DNA of 14,861 bases, taken from assembly GCA_018398765.1 (NCBI GenBank), contig JAHBMJ010003078.1, positions 1-14,861 of the forward strand, written 5' to 3'. Both the position numbers and the translations under genes were made by a program. Within the stretch, counting starts at the first letter, position 1; each line of letters begins with the position of its first letter. This stretch comes from Chromera velia. Taxonomy: Eukaryota > Sar > Chromeraceae. This document shows positions 8,237 through 14,861 of this stretch, one piece after another. Below the pieces are notes generated by a model, which did not search any database, had not been told where the DNA came from, and worked only from the letters and a program-made list of their open reading frames with translations.

Positions 8237-8639
8237 GTACTAGACTGTCTGAATACAAATCATGAGCAGAACGCTCATAATATTGGCCGTGAGCTGAAGG
8301 CACTGTTTCAGTGTAATACTGCAACAACCAGACAACGAAGTTATTCGACTCATATAACAATTTTTTAATGCCACCGAAACAATGATCAACATTTTTATAT
8401 TGGCTTTCAGTGTACGTAACCTGTCAGTAAAGATCTGTGTGCATGTAGATCTGCCAGTGTGCGTAGACACACACACACATACACACACATACACACACAC
8501 ACACACATACACATATAAGGGGAACGGGCCGGGGGGAAAGGGGAAAAGGGAGGATTATAAGCCGGCAGAGAAACCTTAGGCATGAAAGAGAGACCGAGAG
8601 GTAGAAGGAGAACGAGTACATGCACTGCAGACGCGTGCA
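8234..8639 (-). repeat. Block X, inverted partial copy (palindrome 1 right arm)
   Basis: Reverse complement of about 7795-8202, ending at the N at 8640. The inner part appears identical to copy 1 by eye. Near the outer end (about 8600-8632) it carries the bases of X copy 2 (9516-9560) and not those of copy 1. That mix suggests allelic contigs joined together. Confidence 0.88.
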
Positions 8640-8640
8640 N
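8640..8640. other. Assembly gap (single N)
   Basis: An N separates inverted block X from block Y. The two sides are not contiguous in the other copy of this arrangement (X-(TA)n-Y' at 9322-10309), so the join is doubtful. Confidence 0.9.
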
Positions 8641-8991
8641 AAGACAAATCTATCCCAAACGGTCTCCAACATCAAAACGGTCTCCAAAATTACCATATCT
8701 ATCAAACATTTCTAGGTACTAAACAATGATTAAAAACTTAAAACAAAGAGTTTTAAACGGTTTGAGAGTGCAATTAAGTGTTTTTTAAATCCTAGTTAGT
8801 AAGAGAATTATATAAAAATTTGATTTATGATAACTATATATATATTTAAATTTGAATGTATGATTTTAAGTTTTTAACTCTTTAAAATATTTTCTTTACA
8901 ATGAATCTTAAGGTTTTAACAGAAAGATTGAAAACATATAAAACATAGTGTAGAGCTTTTACAAGTATCACAATTAATGTTATTAATATGT

Positions 8992-8993
<2 letters not shown>
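8641..8993 (-). repeat. AT-rich block Y, inverted copy
   Basis: Reverse complement of 9957-10309 with a few differences (for example near 8817-8826). It is strongly AT-rich compared with its surroundings and has stops in all frames. An internal inverted repeat, TTAAAAACTTAAAA near 8731-8744 against its complement near 8866-8879, could form a stem. No gene is seen. Confidence 0.85.

Positions 8994-9024
<31 letters not shown>
8994..9024. repeat. (TA)n between Y and inverted X
   Basis: About 15 TA units, the mirror of the tract at 9926-9956. Confidence 0.9.
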
Positions 9025-9025
<1 letters not shown>

Positions 9026-9257
9026 TGTGTACTAGACTGTCTGAATACAAATCATGAGCAGAACGCTCATAATATTGGCCGTGAGCTGAAGGCACTGTTT
9101 CAGTGTAACACTGCAACAACCAGACAACGAAGTTATTCGACTCATATAACAATTTTTTAATGCCGCCGAAACAATGATCAACATTTTTATATTGGCTTTC
9201 AGTGTACGTAACCTGTCAGTAAAGATCTGTGTGCATGTGGATCTGCCAGTGCGCGCA

Positions 9258-9319
<62 letters not shown>

Positions 9320-9320
9320 A
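9025..9320 (-). repeat. Block X, inverted partial copy ending in (CA)n
   Basis: Reverse complement of about 9690-9925, with its own variants (for example the bases near 9107 and 9162 and the GCGCGC near 9251). It runs into a long (CA)n tract at about 9258-9320 and stops at the N. This is a third sequence version of X, so at least three haplotypes or paralogues are mixed here. Confidence 0.85.
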
Positions 9321-9321
9321 N
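9321..9321. other. Assembly gap (single N) between (CA)n and (TG)n
   Basis: The N lies where a CA tract meets a TG tract. In X these two microsatellites are different ones, an inner and an outer tract, so the join is likely to be repeat-driven. Confidence 0.9.
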
Positions 9322-9924
9322 TGTGTGTGTGTGTGTGTGTGTGTGTGCGTATGTGTGTGCGTGTGTGTGGGTATATAAAGGTATGCACGCAACGCAACAC
9401 AGTCTTTCCATCCTTTTCTTTCTTATAAGGCTCATGACGCTTACCTCTTTCAGAAAGAATGAAGGCGTGTTGTTGCTTTCTGTGAGCCAGCTTGTCTGAG
9501 TGCGCGTTTATGTGCGTGTGCACGCGTCTGCAGTGCATGTACTCGTTCTCCTTCTACCTCTCGGTCTCTCTTTCATGCCTAAGGTTTCTCTGCCGGCTTA
9601 TAATCCTCCCTTTTCCCCTTTCCCCCCGGCCCGTTCCCCTTATATGTGTATGTGTGTGTGTGTGTGTATGTGTGTGTATGTGTGTGTGTGTCTACGCACA
9701 CTGGCAGATCTACATGCACACAGATCTTTACTGACAGGTTACGTACACTGAAAGCCAATATAAAAATGTTGATCATTGTTTCGGTGGCATTAAAAAATTG
9801 TTATATGAGTCGAATAACTTCGTTGTCTGGTTGTTGCAGTATTACACTGAAACAGTGCCTTCAGCTCACGGCCAATATTATGAGCGTTCTGCTCATGATT
9901 TGTATTCAGACAGTCTAGTACACA

Positions 9925-9925
<1 letters not shown>
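9322..9925 (+). repeat. Block X, copy 2
   Basis: Nearly identical to 7611-8202, including the TATA-like box at 9372-9379, the pyrimidine-rich stretch and the inner TG microsatellite (about 9643-9690). It is followed by (TA)n and block Y', and then by unique sequence, so this is the copy most likely to show the true right-hand context. Confidence 0.88.

Positions 9926-9956
<31 letters not shown>
9926..9956. repeat. (TA)n between X copy 2 and Y'
   Basis: About 15 TA units joining X to Y'. Confidence 0.9.
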
Positions 9957-9958
<2 letters not shown>

Positions 9959-10309
9959 ACATATTAATAACATTAATTGTGATACTTGTAAAAGCTCTAC
10001 ACTATGTTTTATATGTTTTCAATCTTTCTGTTAAAACCTTAAGATTCATTGTAAAGAAAATATTTTAAAGAGTTAAAAACTTAAAATCATACATTCAAAT
10101 TTAAATATATATATAGTTATCATAAACCAAATTCTTATATAATTCTCTTACTAACTAGGATTTAAAAAACACTTAATTGCACTCTCAAACCGTTTAAAAC
10201 TCTTTGTTTTAAGTTTTTAATCATTGTTTAGTACCTAGAAATGTTTGATAGATATGGTAATTTTGGAGACCGTTTTGATGTTGGAGACCGTTTGGGATAG
10301 ATTTGTCTT
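9957..10309 (+). repeat. AT-rich block Y', second copy
   Basis: Complement of 8641-8993. It ends sharply at 10309, after which the sequence becomes GC-richer and unique. No coding frame, RNA gene or terminal repeat was found inside it. Confidence 0.85.
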
Positions 10310-10879
10310 ATGGGCCGTCGCCGCTAAGATCGGATTTGCCCATCTCTGCATTGGGTGGGGATGACAGATGAACTTCTCCTCTGAGGGCACTCTCGAGGGA
10401 GGTCTGGATGGTTTGTCTCTTGAGGACTACTCAGATGGATTCTCTATGTCTGACGTATCTACATCTACCATCAGACGGTCGTCTGCTTCTGAGACTTCAT
10501 TACGCTTTCCCCCGTTCTGTGTATCTCCTACCCCCTCCCTAGCCCCCTGCGGTGGTATGTTGCCTTCCATAGTCTAAGAGTGAAGGGCTATGTTGATATC
10601 GCCCCCGAACCCCCCCATCCGCGCAAGCAGGTGGCGGGCCTCCAGGTCGGGTGGTGGGGGAGGGCGCCCGGGTGCATCGGCTTCCCACATGCGGGCAGAG
10701 AGCAAAGAGAGAAGGAAGAGAGCAGTGAGGAGGCGCCCCGGCCTCCGGCGGAGCCGTTCAGGTGTCGGTTCCCGCTTGGCTGGACTTGGTCGTTCGTCTC
10801 TCCCTCGCAGTGACACCACCTCTCCCGGCTTGGCCTCTTGTCCCCCGTCCTCCAGTGACTGATAAGAGGGCTCTGACAT
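10310..10879 (-). pseudogene. Decayed hydrophilic ORF, possible N-terminus of the retroelement
   Basis: From the ATG at 10877-10879 (M-S-E-P-S-Y-Q) one minus-strand frame runs to the edge of block Y', broken only by TAG at 10574-10576 and TAG at 10427-10429. It contains an Arg-rich segment, a short hydrophobic run (L-L-T-A-L-F-L-L-S-L-L), a poly-Pro tract, D-L-E-A-R-H-L-L-A-R-M, and a Ser/Asp/Glu-rich part. Strand, composition and the same kind of interrupting stops fit the retroelement N-terminus, with block X/Y sitting between the parts as an insertion or long intron. It could equally be a piece of an unrelated gene. There is no recognised domain. Confidence 0.35.
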
Positions 10880-10990
10880 TCTTCTCTCTTCGGTCGTTCA
10901 TGAAGCGAGCGGCGCTGGTGCCCCGAGAGGAAGTGTGCTGACAGGGCAGGGTGTAGTCCCGAAATTAGGGGTGCCTATGTGCAACACTCC

Positions 10991-11025
10991 TAACAGGGTC
11001 GTTCGAAAGTTGAACGCCCCTGTTA
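10991..11025. other. Hairpin: 8 bp + T/C mismatch + 5 bp stem, 7-nt loop
   Basis: Arms TAACAGGG (10991-10998) and CCCTGTTA (11018-11025) pair fully. After one T/C mismatch (10999/11017), CGTTC (11000-11004) pairs with GAACG (11012-11016). The loop is GAAAGTT. A similar structure lies at 11312-11342. Confidence 0.6.
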
Positions 11026-11209
11026 CCGGTACCACCCTGCCTGCAAAGAGATTGACAGAGCCAGAGGAAAGAGGTATAGTATCCAGTCACTGTGGCATAG
11101 TTCTGCTGATACAGAGAGCGAACACGAGAACACTGGCCAAAACCAAAGCCCCCCCAAAACGGTTTGACCTGGTTTGTATCCATAGGCCTCCGGGCTATGT
11201 ACGTTTGCC

Positions 11210-11515
11210 TCATGTTCGTTTGCCTCGGCTCCGGCGCACGGTGACCGTTACTTCAATGGAAAGCCAGGTTATCTTCCAGATAAAGGTGAGGGCCGTGTAC
11301 GTGACGGTGCCAAGGACCTCTGCCTAAGTGGCAGCGGTCCTTATAGAGCCGGTCACGAGGAATGCGAGGGCAAAGATTCCCTCTGAAGTTGCATAGAGGG
11401 TGATCAACATGACGATGCACGCAGCAACAGCAAACCCGAATACTGTTGCCTTCACGCACTTCTCGAACCTGCTGCCAAGCAGCGCAAGGGCCGCTATGCA
11501 CAATACGGAAGGTGG
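11210..11515 (-). pseudogene. Hydrophobic membrane-protein-like frame with one TAG
   Basis: On the minus strand the frame between TAA (11516-11518) and TGA (11210-11212) has about 101 codons and one TAG at 11324-11326. It reads as membrane helices: V-L-C-I-A-A-L-A-L-L-G, then V-F-G-F-A-V-A-A-C-I-V-M-L-I, then I-F-A-L-A-F-L-V-T-G-S-I-R, and after the TAG V-L-G-T-V-T-Y-T-A-L-T-F-I-W-K. An acceptor-like site (pyrimidines, then ATAG at about 11493-11496) and a donor-like GAA/GTAACG near 11255 could make it an exon or two. The pattern of helices faintly recalls multi-pass transporters, but no family can be named. It may also be a chance hydrophobic frame. Confidence 0.33.
11312..11342. other. Hairpin: 7 bp + T/C mismatch + 5 bp stem, 5-nt loop
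   Basis: Arms AAGGACC (11312-11318) and GGTCCTT (11336-11342) pair fully. After one T/C mismatch (11319/11335), CTGCC (11320-11324) pairs with GGCAG (11330-11334). The loop is TAAGT. The same design of long arm, single T/C mismatch and 5-bp inner arm occurs at 10991-11025. Confidence 0.6.
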
Positions 11516-12715
11516 TTATACAGATGTGCATGGACCAATTAGAAGGGTCTGAAATTTTTGAGCCGGTTAAGCCGGTTCGCGCGATTCCGGCGGCGCCCAG
11601 GGCCCAAAAAGGCACCAAATTGGTCCCCAGAGGCCGCTAAGTGCGTTGGTGCAAGAATTTGGGCCAAAACGTTTTGGAGCCACTCTCAAAATCCCGAAAT
11701 TGTACTCAGAATGCTCAAAAAGCACACCAACATACAGAGAAGGGTCATTTCGTCCTCTCGTCCCTTCCTGTCTACCTTGTTATGTAGAGCAGTACCGATG
11801 GTCAAACTAGCATAATTCCGCTCCTCTAGTACTAGACAGCTTGCCTCTGTATCGAGGTGAAGTCTTATGGCGCAGTTGATCTGCTTTGGCGTGTCTGGCA
11901 GCTCCAGTCTAGACCAGTCAGGAAAGTACCTCCCAGGCCTCCAAAGCAACATTCCTTCTTTCTACCAGGAGGCCGCAAAATCGATCTCCAGCAATTTTGC
12001 CTAATGCCCTGTATCTGTTGTCATCCTCCCAGGCCAGCGGGATAGATTCTTGGTGAGTCTGCTGGTTGTGGGAAGGCGAGATTGTTTTGTCTTCCTGTTG
12101 TGGAGAATCTGCATCTCAGGGGTATTAATCGACCTCCAGCTCCCCTGGTAAGTAGTTCTGTCCTGCTCTTTCCCTCTAGACAGGAGCATATAAGTGTTGG
12201 GCAGTACTTTTATGCGATGGTTGCAGGTTTGAAGTGCTCAAGAAGGAAAAAGCCCTTTTGGCAATTTGATATAGGGCGCCATCTGGAGTGTATCTTTCTA
12301 GGGTATGACACCTAAAAAAAAAATAAATATAATTTAATTACAAACCATAGGGGTATGTGTCATTCTGATTAGTTATAACTCTAAAAAGTGGTTTTTTAAG
12401 GTTTTTAGGATGAACTGACCTTATTTCTATGATAACACAACTTTTTAAATTAAATCTTATAACCTTTTATATATAGGAAAGTCAATTCGCCCTCTGAAGT
12501 TCGCAAATGCTCATGACATCGGTTTGCAAACCTAATCCCCTAACCTGACAAAAACTGTCTAAACATGTCTAAACCTGGTTCTAAATGGCTTTTGCATGAA
12601 CACAGAGAAAATGCAAAGCAAACACAACCTAGCATTTTACTAGGAAACATCAAACAAACCGATTATTCAACGAATGTAGGATAAAGTCAAGAACACAAAA
12701 GCTGCGTTCATTCTT
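11516..12715. other. No firm gene; splice-like motifs and AT-rich tract
   Basis: Frames here are short and do not look like any known family. Plus-strand splice-like signals cluster at 12033-12179. A run of nine or so A's with AT-rich sequence follows at 12313-12340, and 12480-12600 has several AAACCT-type words. The segment before 12716 would be the 3' flank of the minus-strand gene that ends there. Confidence 0.4.
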
Positions 12716-12838
12716 TCACACTTCAACAGACTTCTCCAGAGGTGCAATTTCCTTTTCAAACGCCCGATCAACTTGCTCCAATTCTTTATCTTCAATTCGT
12801 AAGCTGCTATCAATGTTTAGTGCAGTGGGTTTCCAAAT
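12716..12838 (-). CDS. Terminal coding exon (partial) of an unrecognised minus-strand gene
   Basis: The minus-strand frame ending at TGA 12716-12718 reads S-L-R-I-E-D-K-E-L-E-Q-V-D-R-A then K-E-I-A-P-L-E-K-S-V-E-V. This is a well-balanced helical, charged sequence typical of a real protein C-terminus. The frame is open from about 12841. Possible acceptors are the AG at 12841-12842 after a long pyrimidine tract, or ATAG at about 12807-12810. Neither gives phase 0, which is what the donor of the exon at 13465-13574 requires, so a further exon is probably missing between them, or the two blocks belong to different genes. The function is unknown. Confidence 0.45.
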   Translation of the reverse strand: MWKPTALNIDSSLRIEDKELEQVDRAFEKEIAPLEKSVEV

Positions 12839-13089
12839 TCCTTAATCATGTGTGTGGTTTCCACGGAGAGGCGATCAAGTAAACAAAGATCGTGCCATAT
12901 CATACCGGCAAAGAAGAGAGGGGAAAAGGGGGAGGGCAGGACAAGAAGAATGCAGCGGTTGCTATGAATGCTGATGCGAGCGAGGCTGTATTCCCTTCCT
13001 GAAATGCTCATGCACAGAGTGTCACAGACGTGGTCTTACTGGCAAAAACATACAAAATATGCTTTTAACAGATCATTCACATACAGATT

Positions 13090-13245
13090 TCAGAAGTTTG
13101 ACCAGGTTTGGACGGGTTTGAAGAGGTTTGGAAGGTTTGAGTCTGGTGCGACCATGGTTTCCAAACCAATTCTAAACCTGACATAGCGAATGGGTTTTAA
13201 ACTTATCTAAACCTATCCTAACCTACCATAACCTTAGCCACTTGA
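13090..13245. repeat. Degenerate GGTTTG words followed by AAACCTA words
   Basis: About five spaced GGTTTG/GTTTGA units (13099-13140) are followed, after 45 bp, by ATCTAAACCTATCCTAACCT-type words (about 13200-13235), so the two parts are loosely complementary. It resembles a decayed inverted or telomere-like repeat but is too degenerate to name. Confidence 0.35.
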
Positions 13246-13464
13246 CCCTATTTTAGCGTTTTTTAAGCTTTTCTAGAAAATTAAGCTCCAGAAATCTCTT
13301 TTAAAACATTAAAAATTTAAGTTTTTATTGAAAAACCTAACTTCAAACCTAGAGTACCCTCACAAAGTGTCAGACCCTAGGTATCTTTCTGTTCATGAGT
13401 AGACTTGTCAGTTGAAGTCCAAAGTGCATCAACCATTCCTTATCCCCTGTTAAAACTAACTTAC

Positions 13465-13574
13465 CTGGACCAGATGGAGCATGTTGGTATGCATTTTATC
13501 ATCATTGATGTACCACAGCCTTTTCTGAACTTCTGAGTCCAGGAAGGCTACTTTGGCCTCTTCAGGTGTCAGAC
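13465..13574 (-). CDS. Internal exon of an unrecognised minus-strand gene
   Basis: The block begins after AG (13575-13576) with GT and then reads L-T-P-E-E-A-K-V-A-F-L-D-S-E-V-Q and Y-I-N-D-D-K-M-H-T-N-M-L-H-L-V-Q. It ends at 13465 with CAG followed by the consensus donor GTAAGT (13459-13464). The length is 110 nt. Its first two bases complete the codon left open by the exon at 13919-14068 (G + GT), so the phases agree. There is a TGA in frame just upstream, which supports the acceptor position although the pyrimidine tract is weak. T-P-E-E-A-K and the polar helical character are exon-like, but I know no family. Confidence 0.55.
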
Positions 13575-13918
13575 CTCAGACGTCCATTCTTTGGACTCCC
13601 TGCATTGGACATGCATTGGACAAGTACGCACACGCTCACATTGTCAGATAAACGGAAGGGAAGGAAGACATCAAAGATGAAGGAGCATAGAAAACATTGA
13701 ATTAAGTGGAAGTACGAGATCATCACGGCTGTATATAATAGGCACAGTAAGGAACGATGAATCGTTGCGTCATAAGCAAGACAGAGAGCTCGACCGGTTG
13801 ACTGGACGATGGGAGATGGCATTGTGCGGCCGGCCGCAATTGATCTAGACAATTGGTTGAGACAAAAGAGGAGAAACTCTCATAAAGCAGTCATTCATAG
13901 ACAGGTGACCTAACCAAC

Positions 13919-14068
13919 CCTTCTGGATTTGGGCGACAAATCGCTCAATCTCTTTGGCCTCTGCCCTCTTCTGCTCCACCTTGGCTTCTGCAGGTGGCCA
14001 CAGTTGAATGCGGATGTATTCAAAGGCTTCCTTTGCATCTGTGCTTAGAAGCTCTCTACAAGCGGAAG
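13919..14068 (-). CDS. Internal exon of an unrecognised minus-strand gene, coiled-coil-like
   Basis: A strong acceptor precedes it: a run of pyrimidines (minus strand, about 14105-14085) then GATACAG ending at 14069. The exon reads S-A-C-R-E-L-L-S-T-D-A-K-E-A-F-E-Y-I-R, then L-W-P-P-A-E-A-K-V-E-Q-K-R-A-E-A and E-I-E-R-F-V-A-Q-I-Q-K. It ends before a GTTGGT donor (13913-13918). The Glu/Lys/Ala-rich second half looks like a helical or coiled-coil segment. Length is 150 nt, and the exit phase matches the next exon. A frame that reads on to TGA without splicing would add about 25 less protein-like residues. The protein could be an organelle-associated helical subunit, but that is only a guess. 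Confidence 0.55.
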
Positions 14069-14160
14069 CTGTATCAATCACCCAACAGAGGGAAAGACTA
14101 ACCAGTCAATTGAGTCTGTATCAGACGTATGCAAGGCTGGACACACACACATTGTCAAAC

Positions 14161-14190
14161 ACATACATACATACACACACACACACAGAT

Positions 14191-14237
<47 letters not shown>
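14161..14237. repeat. Compound microsatellite CATA/(AC)n/(GA)n
   Basis: CATA units lead into (AC)n, a single GAT interruption, (AC)n again, then about 16 GA units. On the minus strand this gives (TC)n(TG)n just upstream of the acceptor at 14069, so it would lie inside an intron of the minus-strand gene. Confidence 0.9.
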
Positions 14238-14241
<4 letters not shown>

Positions 14242-14343
14242 CCCCAGAAAAATTTTGCCGCGTTTTCCCCCTGTTCCTGTTGCCTTTTCCCTTGCCTGAA
14301 GCCTAGCAGCTCTACGTAGAGGACTCTGGGCGACCCACCGCAC

Positions 14344-14541
14344 TCATTCTATCCAGTCTGCGGAGACGCTTGCCGTGCTTTGGGTTGTGCGTCTGTGCAG
14401 CGAGTGAGTGTAGTAGAGGGATTCGTGTCCATCAGGAGATGCTCGGTCAGTGCTGTGTCGTTCCCTCTTCTGCTCCCCTGATTTGGTCTTTTCTATGAAA
14501 GTTTGACGGGCTTTGACCCACGGCTTGCGCTGGTCCACCAT
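14344..14541 (-). CDS. Possible 5' coding exon of the minus-strand gene (weak)
   Basis: An ATG at 14539-14541 in the context GCAAAATGG opens 65 codons: M-V-D-Q-R-K-P-W-V-K-A-R-Q-T, then a Lys/Arg/Ser/His-rich polar sequence to TGA at 14344. It lies upstream of the exon at 13919-14068 in the same direction. No clear donor with the required phase was found, and the composition is not distinctive. It could be 5' UTR or chance. Confidence 0.2.
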   Translation of the reverse strand: MVDQRKPWVKARQTFIEKTKSGEQKRERHSTDRASPDGHESLYYTHSLHRRTTQSTASVSADWIE

Positions 14542-14861
14542 TTTGCGCCGCCCACTTTCATGGATGTGAGCACGCTTGCGTGCATCGGGGTTTTGGTTGG
14601 AAAGACCCGCCTAAGACAGGTAGAGTCGGTCTCTTAGTTCTTTTTGTCATTCACAATCGCGTTGAAAGACGGAAAAGTTCATCATACTTCGTTGAAAGCT
14701 TTGCCCGACTGTGATGCATGCGCCCCCTCTCAACTGACTGCGTGTGCAAGAAATTGGGAAAGGGAAAGAACAAAGTCCCTGATTGACGGTTTTTTTTGTC
14801 CTCTTCTTTTGTGCCTGTATCTTTCCTCTTCTCTCCTGCTTGCTTGCATGCAGACTTTGTG
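14542..14861. other. No feature seen
   Basis: No long frame, RNA gene or repeat was recognised. If the minus-strand gene starts near 14541, this stretch would be its upstream region. It contains pyrimidine-rich tracts and a T8 run near 14790. Confidence 0.3.

Noticed and set aside
8067-8368. Two ORFs on opposite strands encoding almost the same 97-residue protein
   Set aside because: They are a consequence of the palindrome centred at about 8218; a sequence equal to its own reverse complement reads the same on both strands. The (TA)n part encodes repeated I-Y.
7611-10309. CRISPR-like or LTR-pair interpretation of the repeats
   Set aside because: There are no short regular repeats with spacers. 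The direct X copies are not followed by a primer-binding site or polypurine tract, and the inverted copies do not fit an LTR pair.
4862-10576. Nuclear reassignment of TAG to glutamine
   Set aside because: TAG occurs at positions where Gln is plausible, but frameshifts in the same element and TAA/TGA breaks in the LINE copies point to ordinary decay. The probable host gene is too short to test the code.
10935-11327. Plus-strand ORF of 130 codons
   Set aside because: Composition is not distinctive, it overlaps both hairpins, and the minus strand carries an alternative hydrophobic frame. No domain is visible, so it was left unannotated.
11686-11952. Minus-strand ORF of 88 codons
   Set aside because: No recognisable motif and no clear splice borders; not distinguishable from chance.
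13562-13852. Minus-strand ORF of 96 codons
   Set aside because: It lies in the inferred intron between the two phased exons; its C-rich hydrophobic sequence does not resemble a domain.
1-14861. tRNA or rRNA genes
   Set aside because: Looked for T-arm GTTCRA boxes with matching A boxes and for rRNA-like blocks; the few GTTCGA words (for example near 11001) have no cloverleaf context.

Overview
The window looks like nuclear DNA of a microbial eukaryote. The reasons are non-LTR-type retrotransposon remnants with no intact long gene, abundant (CA)n, (TA)n, (GA)n and CTG microsatellites, GT-AG splice-site motifs around short coding blocks, and two single-N assembly gaps. A large alga-like protist genome, possibly chromerid-like, would fit, but the lineage call is a guess from general character and not from any marker gene.

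Layout. Positions 1-2665 hold two copies of one 5'-truncated LINE on the plus strand, arranged head to tail. Both carry a C-terminal CCHC zinc knuckle and end in a conserved 3' UTR with a short tandem-repeat tail; the second copy also keeps RT motif C (YTDD) and the downstream K-Y-L-G motif. Positions 2666-3600 have no recognisable gene; the right half is A-rich and may be the 3' UTR of the next element. Positions about 3600-7610 hold a different, decayed retroelement on the minus strand. Its order is a charged N-terminal region, a reverse transcriptase with D-A-E-N, Q-Q-G-D and F-M-D-D motifs, a thumb, a Cys-His finger, and a C-terminal domain that looks like a restriction-like nuclease. It is broken by in-frame TAG/TGA stops and several frameshifts.

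Positions 7611-10309 are built from two blocks, here called X (about 600 bp, with a TATA-like box) and Y (about 353 bp, AT-rich), joined through (TA)n. They are laid out as X-(TA)n-X', N, Y-(TA)n-X', N, X-(TA)n-Y' (prime = reverse complement). The simplest explanation is that about 1.7 kb of this is a scaffolding artefact from allelic or repeated contigs joined at microsatellites, and that the true locus is X-(TA)n-Y'. A real compound palindrome is the alternative.

Positions 10310-10879 read on the minus strand as a decayed hydrophilic ORF that may be the N-terminus of the same retroelement. Positions 10880-11515 contain two hairpins of the same architecture and a minus-strand hydrophobic frame interrupted by one TAG. 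Positions 11516-12700 have no firm gene, apart from ordered plus-strand splice-like signals near 12030-12180. Positions 12716-14068 contain pieces of a probable spliced host gene on the minus strand: two internal exons with matching phase and a terminal coding block. I do not recognise its product. The rest, to 14861, is its possible 5' region with a large CA/GA microsatellite.

Nothing here forms an operon or pathway. The window is dominated by mobile-element debris inserted near one probable host gene.
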